64,000 nt of DNA. Source: Verrucomicrobiales bacterium. Its GTDB lineage: Bacteria > Verrucomicrobiota > Verrucomicrobiia > Verrucomicrobiales > DEV007. The translations under genes were made by a program, and so were the position numbers. The stretch is from assembly GCA_030730365.1 (NCBI GenBank), contig JANQVJ010000037.1, positions 1-64,000 on the forward strand, read 5' to 3'. The notes beneath the pieces are model-generated. The model made no database searches. It saw only the letters and a program-made list of their open reading frames with translations, and had not been told where the DNA came from. Shown piece after piece: positions 18,656 to 27,387 of this stretch (position 1 is the first letter of the stretch; each line of letters starts with the position of its first letter).

Positions 18656-19284
18656 GTAAAACCACCCCCACCTTATCCGTCATGCTTGTCGATGATCACC
18701 TCATCGTGCGGCGCGGACTCGCCAGTCTCATCGGTGACGAGCCGGATCTCTCCGTCGTCGCTGAGGCGAGCAGCGGAGAAGAGGCCATCGCCCTCGCCTC
18801 CGTCCACCGGCCCGATGTCATTGTTCTCGATCTCCGACTCCGGGACATGAGTGGCATCGATGTCGCCGAGGCCCTGCGTGGTCACAAGATCCTGATGCTC
18901 TCCAGTTTCATGCAGGAAGAAGACGTCCGTCGCGTCTTCGATGCCGGGATCCTCGGTTACCTCTCCAAAGACAAAGACAGCACCGAGCTTCTCAAGGCGA
19001 TCCGCGCCGTCGGTCAGGGGAATCGCTACCTCCCGCCGGAGATTTCCCTGCTCCTCGCCAAAAGCGAACACAGCAGTCACCTCACCGCCCGCGAGCTCGA
19101 GATTTTGAAGCTCATTGCCGAAGGCCGCGCCAATAAGCAAATCGGAGAGATGCTGACTCTTTCAGAAAACACCGTGAAAAATCATGTGAAATCGATCCTC
19201 GCCAAGCTCAACGCCAAAGACCGCACCCACGCCGTGACCGAGGCCCTGAAGAGGGGGCTTTTTCAATTGGGACGGGGGAATTGA
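18652..19284 (+). CDS. NarL/FixJ-type response regulator
   Basis: MLVDDHLIVRRGLASLI...DVIVLDLRLRDMSG...LTARELEILKLIAEGRANKQIGEMLTLSENTVKNHVKSILAKL; ATGA overlap with the kinase. Confidence 0.95.
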   Translation: MSKTTPTLSVMLVDDHLIVRRGLASLIGDEPDLSVVAEASSGEEAIALASVHRPDVIVLDLRLRDMSGIDVAEALRGHKILMLSSFMQEEDVRRVFDAGILGYLSKDKDSTELLKAIRAVGQGNRYLPPEISLLLAKSEHSSHLTARELEILKLIAEGRANKQIGEMLTLSENTVKNHVKSILAKLNAKDRTHAVTEALKRGLFQLGRGN

Positions 19285-19324
19285 GGGATTGGATATTCAA
19301 TTTACGCAAATTTCGTAGTGGTGA

Positions 19325-19370
19325 CCTCCCCGTCGCCACCACCCTGCCCGAAACGGTGGCGACGGGGAGG
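19325..19370. repeat. Perfect 16-bp stem hairpin (REP-like or terminator)
   Basis: CCTCCCCGTCGCCACC (19325-19340) / GGTGGCGACGGGGAGG (19355-19370), 14-nt loop; outer GTAGT/ACTAC also complementary. Confidence 0.9.
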
Positions 19371-19510
19371 ACAATACTACCGGTTCGTCGGCTAAACCCT
19401 CTCAGGCCTTCGATTGAGCCTGATTGCGCGTCTAATCCTCCCCTTTTTCGAAAATAATCCGTAATCATCGGAATGGTTCTGACAATCACTCCACGCAGGG
19501 ACATCCCCCG

Positions 19511-20056
19511 ATGAAGCCTTTGAAAAATCACCCTTCTCCCGAGATCGATATTCTCATCGAAGCGCATCGTCCGCGCCTCCATGCCTTTCTCGTTTCCCTC
19601 ACGGGGAGTCGGGCGGCGGCGGACGACCTCGCGCAGGAGACCTGCCTCGTCCTTTGGGAAAAGCGGGAGAGCTTTGATCCGGCCGGCGATTTCCGCGCGT
19701 GGGCCTTTCGCATCGCTTTTTTGCAGACGCAGAACTACCGACGCAAGCTTGCCCGCCAGCAGAGTCGCGAGCTGCCGGGAGACGAACTTTTTGACCACAT
19801 CGCCGCGGTCGCAACGGAATCCCACGGGCAGAGCGATCTCGAGGAACCCCGTCATGCGGCGCTTCTCACCTGCCTGAAAAAGCTCCCCGAAGGGCATAGG
19901 GATCTCCTCCTGAGCCGCTATCAGGACGGCACCTCGCTCGAGCACCTCAGCAGCGAAGCTAATCTCAATCGCAACGCGATGGCGCAAAAACTTTTCCGCA
20001 TCAAACAGGCTTTGCTGCGCTGTGTCGAAAGGCAGCTCGGCGCGGCGAAAATCTGA
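19511..20056 (+). CDS. RNA polymerase sigma factor, ECF subfamily
   Basis: LIEAHRPRLHAFLVSLTGSRAAADDLAQETCLVLWEKRESFDPAGDFRAWAFRIAF...LKKLPEGHRDLLLSRYQDGTSLEHLSSEANLNRNAMAQKLFRIKQALLRC. Confidence 0.93.
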   Translation: MKPLKNHPSPEIDILIEAHRPRLHAFLVSLTGSRAAADDLAQETCLVLWEKRESFDPAGDFRAWAFRIAFLQTQNYRRKLARQQSRELPGDELFDHIAAVATESHGQSDLEEPRHAALLTCLKKLPEGHRDLLLSRYQDGTSLEHLSSEANLNRNAMAQKLFRIKQALLRCVERQLGAAKI

Positions 20057-20067
20057 CCTTTTTTTTC

Positions 20068-23000
20068 ATGACTCACGACAACGACAAACAGGAGTTCCAG
20101 TCCATCCTCGCCGCCCTCGGTGAACGGGAGCTCACAGATTGGGAACGCGAACGTCTCTGGGATCTCCTCGCCGCGGATGAGTCCCGCCTGCACGAGTTCA
20201 CGGCGCACTGCTTTCTCGGGGCGGAGATGGAGTCGCTCACCGCCGTGCAACTGGCTGGCGCGGGGATTGCGCGGGCACCGGGTAACGTCGTGACCCTGCC
20301 CGGTCTCCGCCAGAGGGAAAAGCGGGCGAGATTTTCGCGCTGGTCGTGGCGTCTCGCGAGCACCGGAGTCGCCGCAGCGCTCGTTGCGGGACTCGCCTGG
20401 GCGCTCATGCCGAAGGCGGAGGAGGAAAGCAAAGTCACTACTTTGGCGGGCCCGGTGGAACGGCCTGTCGAATCGGCGCGCGTCCGCAAGGCCGGCCTCT
20501 CCCTCGACGATCCTAATGACGAAGCCGTCGCTCTCAGCGGAGCGGCCGCCCTCGCCAACAGTCGAACCCCGCGCGGAGGACTGGCCGAGGGCTCGAATAG
20601 TGTGCCCGAAACGATCTCATTCAACCATCATGTGCGTCCCATCCTCTCCGAGAACTGCTTTTTCTGCCACGGTCCCGATGATCAGAAGCGCAAAGCCGAT
20701 CTGCGACTCGACACGGTCGAAGGGGCCACGGAAGACCTCGGCGGCTACGCCGCGATCGTCCCCGGAAAGATCGAGACGAGCGAGGCCTGGCTGCGCATTC
20801 TTTCCGACGATCCGGATGCGGTGATGCCTCCGCCTGAGTCCCATCGCACCCTGAGCGAAGCGGACCGTGAGATTCTGAAACGCTGGATCGAGGGTGGTGC
20901 GGTCTATGACCCGCACTGGGCTTTCATCCCGCCGGTACGACACGCCGTGCCCGAAATCAAAATGGCTGAAAAGGTGAAGACCCCAGTCGATGCCTTTATC
21001 CTCGATCGACTCGAGCGCGAAGGGCTCGAGCCGAATCCGGCAGCCCCGCCGCGCCTGCTGCTGCGCCGTCTCTCGCTCGATCTCACCGGCCTGCCCCCCG
21101 CCCCGGCTGACCTCGCCGCTTTTGAAAAACAGTTCACGGCGGACCCCGATGCTGCCGTCGCTGCGGCAGTCGATCGGCTCCTCGATTCGCCCCACTATGG
21201 CGAGCGGATGGCGCTGCCCTGGCTCGACGCGGCGCGCTACTCGGACTCGAACGGCTTCCAGCAGGATGGCAATCGCCACCAGTGGCCCTGGCGTGACTGG
21301 GTCGTGAAAGCCTACAATGAAAACATGCCTTTTGACCGTTTCACCGTCGAGCAACTCGCCGGGGATCTCCTCCCTCAACCGACCGAGAGCCAGCTCATCG
21401 CGACTGCGTTTAACCGCAATCACATGATCAACGGCGAAGGCGGGGCGATTGCGGAAGAGCAGCGCATTAATAACGTCATCGATCGCGTCGACACCACCGC
21501 AACGACCTGGCTAGGGCTCACGATGGCCTGTGCGCAGTGCCATACGCACAAGTATGACCCCATCACCCACGAGGATTACTTCAAATTTTTCGCCTATTTC
21601 AACAACCTCCCCGAAAGCGGCGTCGTCGATCAACGATCCGGCCAGGGCTGTGCCTTCGGATCGGGAGCGACCGTGCAGGTCTCGCGTCCGTGGCTCAATC
21701 TCCCGACCGACGAGCAGAATGCGGAAAAGGCCCGTCTCGAGGGCGAGATCAAGGCCGCCGAGGCCCGTATCGCCGCCGTGACAGAAGCCATCGATCCGGT
21801 CCGGAAAACGTGGGAGGCCGGGTTCACTCCGGCGGAATTGGAGGATAGAACGCGTTTTCCCGGAAGCACCTCGGTTATCCTGCGGCTTCCCGAAGACAAA
21901 CGCAATCCGACGCAGAAGCGCGATACTAATGAGTTTTTCCTCGTGACCGCGAAGCACGGCAATGCCGAATGGCTCGAGCTCGGCACCTCGATCAAGGCTA
22001 AGCGCGAAGCGCTCCGCAAGCTCAACGAGTCCATCGTGCAGATCATGGTGATGGAGGAAAATCCTGCCGACAAGACCCGTGAGACTTTTATCCTGACTCG
22101 CGGTGACTACCAGCAGAAGGCCGCCAAAGTGACTCCCGGCACGCCGGCCTTCCTCCCCGCGATGCCCGCCGACTTGCCCGCGAACCGGCTCGGACTCGCG
22201 AAATGGCTCACCGATCCGAAGCACCCCCTGACCGCCCGTGTCACGGTGAATCGACTGTGGCAGCAGTTCTTCGGCGTCGGCATCGTGAAGACCTCCGAGG
22301 ACTTCGGGGTTCAGGGCGAGTTGCCCGTCCACCCGGAGTTGCTCGACTGGCTCGCGGTGGAGTTTGTCGAGTCGGGATGGAATGTGCAGCACCTCGTGAA
22401 ACTCATCGTTAAGAGTGCGACCTACCGACAGGATGCCACCTTCACTCCGGAGAAAAGCGAGCATGATCCCGTCAATCGGCTTCTCTCGCGGGGCACCCGC
22501 GCACGGCTCCCTGCCATGGTCCTGCGTGACCAGGCCCTCGCTGTTTCGGGACTGCTCATTCCCGGAGTCGGCGGCGTCCCCGTCTATCCCCATCAGCCCG
22601 AGGGCTTGTGGGAGGAGTTTTCCTTTGGCAAGATCAGCTACCCCAAACTCACGGAAAAGGAGCAGCTCTACCGCCGCAGTCTTTACACCTTCTGGCGGCG
22701 CACCTCGGCTCCGCCTAACATGTTCGATAGTTCCGCTCGTCAGGTTTGCACGGTGAAGCCGTCCACGACCAACACTCCCCTGCACGCGCTCACCTTGCTG
22801 AACGACACCACCTACGTCGAGGCCGCGAGGGCCCTCGCCCGGCGCATGATGAGGGAAGCCGAAGCCGCGCCCGAGGCGAAACTGAGCTTTGCCTTTGAAC
22901 TCGCGACCGGACGTTTCCCCAATGAACGCGAGCGCCAGCTCCTGCTGAACGGCTACGAGCGCAGCCTCAACGAATTCGCCAGCTTCGCCGCCGACGCGAT

Positions 23001-23112
23001 CGCCTATGCGGGTGCCACGGACCTGGAAAAAGACTCCCCCGTCGAACTAGCCGCCTACACCCGCATGGCGCAGGTCATTTTGAATCTCGACGAAACGCTG
23101 AACCGCCCCTAG
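20068..23112 (+). CDS. Anti-sigma-like N-terminus + TM fused to PSCyt1/PSCyt2(DUF1549)/PSD1(DUF1553) protein
   Basis: N-term FQSILAALGERELTDWERERLWDLLAADESRLHEFTAHCFLGAEME..., TM STGVAAALVAGLAWALM, heme motif ISFNHHVRPILSENCFFCHGPDDQKRKADLRLDT, CAQCHTHKYDPITHEDYFKFFAYFN, VNRLWQQFFGVGIVKTSEDFG. Confidence 0.93.
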   Translation: MTHDNDKQEFQSILAALGERELTDWERERLWDLLAADESRLHEFTAHCFLGAEMESLTAVQLAGAGIARAPGNVVTLPGLRQREKRARFSRWSWRLASTGVAAALVAGLAWALMPKAEEESKVTTLAGPVERPVESARVRKAGLSLDDPNDEAVALSGAAALANSRTPRGGLAEGSNSVPETISFNHHVRPILSENCFFCHGPDDQKRKADLRLDTVEGATEDLGGYAAIVPGKIETSEAWLRILSDDPDAVMPPPESHRTLSEADREILKRWIEGGAVYDPHWAFIPPVRHAVPEIKMAEKVKTPVDAFILDRLEREGLEPNPAAPPRLLLRRLSLDLTGLPPAPADLAAFEKQFTADPDAAVAAAVDRLLDSPHYGERMALPWLDAARYSDSNGFQQDGNRHQWPWRDWVVKAYNENMPFDRFTVEQLAGDLLPQPTESQLIATAFNRNHMINGEGGAIAEEQRINNVIDRVDTTATTWLGLTMACAQCHTHKYDPITHEDYFKFFAYFNNLPESGVVDQRSGQGCAFGSGATVQVSRPWLNLPTDEQNAEKARLEGEIKAAEARIAAVTEAIDPVRKTWEAGFTPAELEDRTRFPGSTSVILRLPEDKRNPTQKRDTNEFFLVTAKHGNAEWLELGTSIKAKREALRKLNESIVQIMVMEENPADKTRETFILTRGDYQQKAAKVTPGTPAFLPAMPADLPANRLGLAKWLTDPKHPLTARVTVNRLWQQFFGVGIVKTSEDFGVQGELPVHPELLDWLAVEFVESGWNVQHLVKLIVKSATYRQDATFTPEKSEHDPVNRLLSRGTRARLPAMVLRDQALAVSGLLIPGVGGVPVYPHQPEGLWEEFSFGKISYPKLTEKEQLYRRSLYTFWRRTSAPPNMFDSSARQVCTVKPSTTNTPLHALTLLNDTTYVEAARALARRMMREAEAAPEAKLSFAFELATGRFPNERERQLLLNGYERSLNEFASFAADAIAYAGATDLEKDSPVELAAYTRMAQVILNLDETLNRP

Positions 23113-23124
23113 CCCGAAAAGTAG

Positions 23125-23234
23125 CATGGGCATCCTGCCCATGCCCTCGACGGAGTCACCGACCGACTACCTGCAATCGAACCTCGCTTCACCTCCGCGT
23201 CTTTCCCGCCGAACACATGGGCAGGATGCCCATG
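23125..23234. repeat. REPIN-like inverted pair of palindromes
   Basis: CATGGGCATCCTGCCCATG (23125-23143) and its exact reverse complement CATGGGCAGGATGCCCATG (23216-23234); each is itself an 8-bp stem hairpin. Confidence 0.9.
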
Positions 23235-23247
23235 TTACTCCACAGCC

Positions 23248-24732
23248 ATGAACTCTCCCTTTGAATCCGGACTTCACTATCACGCCCGTCGTCTCACTGA
23301 GACACGTCGCCAGTTCTTTGGCAAATCCGCCACGGGCATAGGCGCGGCGGCACTGACTTCGTTGTTGGGACGCGATCCCTCCCTGCTCGCGAACAATGCC
23401 GGTGACGGACTCACCGCTTCGGGATTCCCGACCCACGTCGCGAAGGCGAAGCGGGTCATTTACCTGATGCAGACAGGCGGGCCCTCGCACCTCGATCTTT
23501 TCGACTACAAGCCCGACATGTATGAACGCCACGGGGAAAACATTCCCGACTCGGTCCGCGCCGGGGTGCGCCTCAGCACGATGACGGGGAGCTATAAAGA
23601 GCATCCGGTGCTCAAGCCGCTCCAGCCCTATCAGCAGAACAAAAAGTCCGGCATGTGGCTCTCGGATCTTGTCCCCTACACCCGCGACATTGCGGATAAG
23701 ATCTGCGTGATCAACTCGATGCACACCGAGGCGGTCAATCACGCGCCGGGGGTGACTTTTTTCCTGACAGGACACCAGCTTCCCGGGCGACCCAGCATGG
23801 GGGCATGGATGAGCTACGGTCTCGGCTCGGCGAGCGAGGATCTCCCCGCTTTCGTCGTGATGCTCTCGCGTGACCGGGAGAACTCCTGCGGGCAGCTTTT
23901 TTACGATTACTACTGGGGCAGCGGATTTATCCCCGGCAAGTATCAGGGCGTGAACTTCCGCAGTCAGGGAGATCCGGTGCTCTTTCTCTCCGATCCGAAG
24001 GGGCTCTCCCGCGACATGAAAAAAGGGATCATCGACGACATCGCCGCTCTCAATCAGGAGCATTACGCCGACGTCGCCGATCCGGAGATCCAGACGCGCA
24101 TCTCCCAGTATGAAATGGCTTACCGCATGCAATCAAGCGTGCCCGAGCTAACCGATCTCTCCGGCGAGCCGCAGCACATCCTCGATATGTATGGACCCGA
24201 CGTGCATCGCCCCGGTTCCTTCGCCCGCAACTGTCTCCAGGCGAGGCGGCTCGCGGAGCGCGGGGTGCAGTTTATCCAGCTCATGCATGCCGGATGGGAT
24301 CAGCACAACAACATCCCCACGCAACTCCAGGTGCAGTGCCGCGACACCGACCAGCCCAGTGCCGCTCTCGTAAAAGATCTCGAACAGCGCGGGCTCCTCG
24401 AGGATACCCTCGTGATCTGGGGCGGAGAATTCGGCCGGACTCCCTTCGGCCAGGGCGATATCACGAACGCCAAGGCCCACGGCCGCGATCATCACGGGGC
24501 CGCCTTTTCCCTCTGGATGGCCGGGGGTGGGGTCAAGCCGGGAGTGCAGTATGGCAAGACCGACGACTACGCCTACAACGTTGTCGAGAACAAAGTCCAC
24601 GTGCACGATTTCCAGGCCACCGTGATGCACTTGTTAGGGATTGATCACGAGAGACTGACCTACCGTTTTCAGGGACGGCGCTTCCGGCTCACCGATGTTC
24701 ACGGGCATGTCGTGAACGAGATATTGAGTTAG
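23248..24732 (+). CDS. DUF1501 (sulfatase-like) secreted protein
   Basis: RRQFFGKSATGIGAAALTSLLG signal; KRVIYLMQTGGPSHLDLFDYKP...VIWGGEFGRTPFGQG...GRDHHGAAFSLWMAGGGVKPGVQYGKTDDYAY. Confidence 0.93.
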   Translation: MNSPFESGLHYHARRLTETRRQFFGKSATGIGAAALTSLLGRDPSLLANNAGDGLTASGFPTHVAKAKRVIYLMQTGGPSHLDLFDYKPDMYERHGENIPDSVRAGVRLSTMTGSYKEHPVLKPLQPYQQNKKSGMWLSDLVPYTRDIADKICVINSMHTEAVNHAPGVTFFLTGHQLPGRPSMGAWMSYGLGSASEDLPAFVVMLSRDRENSCGQLFYDYYWGSGFIPGKYQGVNFRSQGDPVLFLSDPKGLSRDMKKGIIDDIAALNQEHYADVADPEIQTRISQYEMAYRMQSSVPELTDLSGEPQHILDMYGPDVHRPGSFARNCLQARRLAERGVQFIQLMHAGWDQHNNIPTQLQVQCRDTDQPSAALVKDLEQRGLLEDTLVIWGGEFGRTPFGQGDITNAKAHGRDHHGAAFSLWMAGGGVKPGVQYGKTDDYAYNVVENKVHVHDFQATVMHLLGIDHERLTYRFQGRRFRLTDVHGHVVNEILS

Positions 24733-24765
24733 ACTTGGTCATAAAGTCGGGACGTCCTGAGGTGA

Positions 24766-25794
24766 TCAGGCGGACGGTTCCCCCGCCCGTCTCGCCTTGA
24801 CCTCTCCGACGAGGACGGCTCCGTAAGCCCTCAGCCTTTCAAACCCGAAAAGGCAGAGGGCGACGGCGAGAAGCGAAAGAATGATGCCACCCCAGCCGAG
24901 GGCGGACTGCTCCTGTTGGAGAGTCCAGAGGAGTTGTCCGACGCAGAGGATGGCGACGAAGAAGAGAGTGGGTTTCCGCCCGATGAAGTCGACCATGAAG
25001 GCCCCCAGCGGAGCCCCGAAGGCGACGACTGGAGCAGCTGCGAGCCAATTTTCGTAAACGCCCGGCTGCACACCGGTGAAGGCCGTCTTTGTCGCGATCC
25101 CGATGAGAGAGGTGAAAGCCATGATCACCACCGAGGTGGGAATCGCGATCTTGAGATCGGCACGGCAGAGCAGCACGAGCACGGTGTAGAGGACCATGTC
25201 GATCCCGACCCCGGTGACCGAGGCGACCGTGGCACCGGAGAGAAGACCGATGAGCAACCCGACGCGGAGATCCCAGCGCTCGTCGAAATCGGTCATGCCT
25301 TCGTGAGAAGCGATCTCGCCGATGCGGCGGACATGGAGTATCCCGAAGCTGCCCCACACCACCGCGAAGACGAGTTTGATCCAGAGCGATGGAATGTAAG
25401 GCGCGATGAGGAAGATTCCGAGGGGAGTGCCGATCAGAGACCCCAGCATGGCACCTTTCAGCATCGCCCAGGCGAGCGGCTGACGGCGGGCGAGGATGAA
25501 GATGCCCGCACTCGTCATGCCGATGGATTGCACCGCAAAGCTGAAGTCCCGCCCCAATTGTGCAGGCTGGTCGAAAAGCAGCACGAGGATGGGAAATCCT
25601 ACTGTTCCGCCACCCATAGGTGTTGATCCGGCGGCGTAGCTTCCCAGCGCCATAGCCAGAGCAATGGGCCAGTGGTCTTTCACTTCCTCCCAGCGATCAT
25701 GCCCGAAGACCAACCACGCCCACACACTGAAAAAGAGACCGATCCAGAGGAACCAAATCCAGAGATGTTTTTTTCGTTTCGGGGCAAGGGACAT
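24766..25794 (-). CDS. Sulfite exporter TauE/SafE (TSUP) family permease
   Basis: Polytopic; GSYAAGSTPMGGGTVGFPILVLLFDQPAQLGRDFSFAVQSIGMTSAG; likely start MSLAPKRKK at 25794. Confidence 0.85.
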   Translation of the reverse strand: MSLAPKRKKHLWIWFLWIGLFFSVWAWLVFGHDRWEEVKDHWPIALAMALGSYAAGSTPMGGGTVGFPILVLLFDQPAQLGRDFSFAVQSIGMTSAGIFILARRQPLAWAMLKGAMLGSLIGTPLGIFLIAPYIPSLWIKLVFAVVWGSFGILHVRRIGEIASHEGMTDFDERWDLRVGLLIGLLSGATVASVTGVGIDMVLYTVLVLLCRADLKIAIPTSVVIMAFTSLIGIATKTAFTGVQPGVYENWLAAAPVVAFGAPLGAFMVDFIGRKPTLFFVAILCVGQLLWTLQQEQSALGWGGIILSLLAVALCLFGFERLRAYGAVLVGEVKARRAGEPSA

Positions 25795-25860
25795 GGGCTC
25801 GTGGAATAGTGGGTAAACTAACAACGCTGATTTCTGTTGTAACAAAAATAGAGATTTGAT

Positions 25861-25888
25861 ATTGATCCTATGCCGAACAGGTATCAAT
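25861..25888. promoter_or_regulatory. Candidate LysR operator overlapping the regulator start codon
   Basis: ATTGATCC (25861-25868) ... GGTATCAAT (25880-25888) inverted repeat in the divergent promoter region. Confidence 0.4.
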
Positions 25889-26783
25889 GGACCTCAGACA
25901 TTTGCGATATTTCCAGGCCGTGGCGGAGGAGTTGAGCTTTTCCCGCGCGGCGCAGCGTCTCAATATTGCCCAGCCGGCACTGAGTCGGGCGGTGCAGGAA
26001 CTCGAAGAGGAACTGGGCGTGCGTCTCATCGATCGTAACCGCCGTACGATACGGCTCACCCCCGCTGGCGAGGTCCTGTTGCGGGAGACAGGGCTTATTT
26101 TCGAAAATCTCGACGACACCCTGCGCAAGGTGCGGCGTACCGCCTCGGGCGAGGACGGGGAGCTGCGCCTCGGCTATATAGGACCGCCGACCCGTTCGTT
26201 TCTTGGTCCGCTTTTGAAACAATACCATCAGCGTTATCCGCGCGTCACGATCGTGCTGGAGGAGCGCACCCCCGAACGGGTCTGGGAAATGGTGTCGAAG
26301 GGGCGTCTCTCGGTCGGACTGACACGTCCGGTCCTCGCCCATGAGGCGCTCGGGTTGCAGTCCTTGTTACTGCGCGAGGAAAGGCTCTGCGCCGCGGTGC
26401 CGGTCGATCATCCTTTGGCGACGATGTTGACGATTCCCTGGTCGTCGCTGGCGGATGTGCCCGTCGTGATCCTCGCCCGCCGCGAGGGGGCCGGTTCTTA
26501 CGATACTATCCTCGCCGCGTGCGCCGACGCAGGAGTGGCCCCGAAGATCGCTCATACTCCGAGCGTGATCGGCACGATCCTGCGGTATGTCGAGGCGGGC
26601 TCAGGCGTAGGGATCGTGCCTGAGAGTGTCTCGCCCGAGACGGCGGATGTGCGGCTCATCCCCCTGCATCCCGCCGCAACGATCCCGCTTGTGATGGTCT
26701 GGTCGCGGGAGGGCGACGACCCTGCCGTGAGCGCCTTTCGGGAAATCGTGGTCGAGTGGCTCGAGGGAGAAAAGGAGCCTTAA
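25887..26783 (+). CDS. LysR family transcriptional regulator
   Basis: MDLRHLRYFQAVAEELSFSRAAQRLNIAQPALSRAVQELEEELGVRLIDRNRRTIRLTPAG. Confidence 0.96.
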   Translation: MDLRHLRYFQAVAEELSFSRAAQRLNIAQPALSRAVQELEEELGVRLIDRNRRTIRLTPAGEVLLRETGLIFENLDDTLRKVRRTASGEDGELRLGYIGPPTRSFLGPLLKQYHQRYPRVTIVLEERTPERVWEMVSKGRLSVGLTRPVLAHEALGLQSLLLREERLCAAVPVDHPLATMLTIPWSSLADVPVVILARREGAGSYDTILAACADAGVAPKIAHTPSVIGTILRYVEAGSGVGIVPESVSPETADVRLIPLHPAATIPLVMVWSREGDDPAVSAFREIVVEWLEGEKEP

Positions 26784-27175
26784 TCTCTCTCGACCCGGTT
26801 CAGCAGGATCTGGAGGGCTCCACCCGAGCAACGGATCTCGAGGACGAGACAGCTCAGTGAGGCTCCCATGAGAACGAGCGCGGCGACAAAAGAGATCGTC
26901 CCCACGTGAATGATGCCGAACATCACGGCGACCATGGAGGTGACACAGAGAAGCAGGCTGATCGCGCCGAAGAGCTGCATCCAGCGGATCAACTTCAGCC
27001 GTTTCCGTAGATTTTCGATCTGCTCGCGCAGCGATTCATCCTGCAACTCGAGCCAGTCGCGGTGGAGATGACGGATGAGAGCGGCAAGGTGAAGAAATCG
27101 ATTCGTGTAGGAAAGAAAGAGCAGGCTGACAGCGGGGAAGAGCAGGGCGGGAGTGGAGATTTCGAGGGCGGGCAT
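26780..27175 (-). CDS. DUF2721 family membrane protein
   Basis: STPALLFPAVSLLFLSYTNRFLHLAALIRHLHRDW...LIRWMQLFGAISLLLCVTSMVAVM. Confidence 0.85.
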   Translation of the reverse strand: MPALEISTPALLFPAVSLLFLSYTNRFLHLAALIRHLHRDWLELQDESLREQIENLRKRLKLIRWMQLFGAISLLLCVTSMVAVMFGIIHVGTISFVAALVLMGASLSCLVLEIRCSGGALQILLNRVERD

Positions 27176-27387
27176 TCCGGATAAAGGCTGAGGTTTCCTT
27201 AGCTGAGTTAAGTCATCCGGTTTTTAAGAGATAGCAAGGGCTTCCAGCGGGGATTGTTCGGCCTTCTGCCCCTGTCTGCCTTCCCGGCCTCTGGCGCTTA
27301 TGAGGCGCTCTGCGCCTTTGTATCCCGGCAGCTTTCCGATAGGCTTGGTACGCTGGACTCTCCGTGAACCCCTGAAAACTATTCTCC

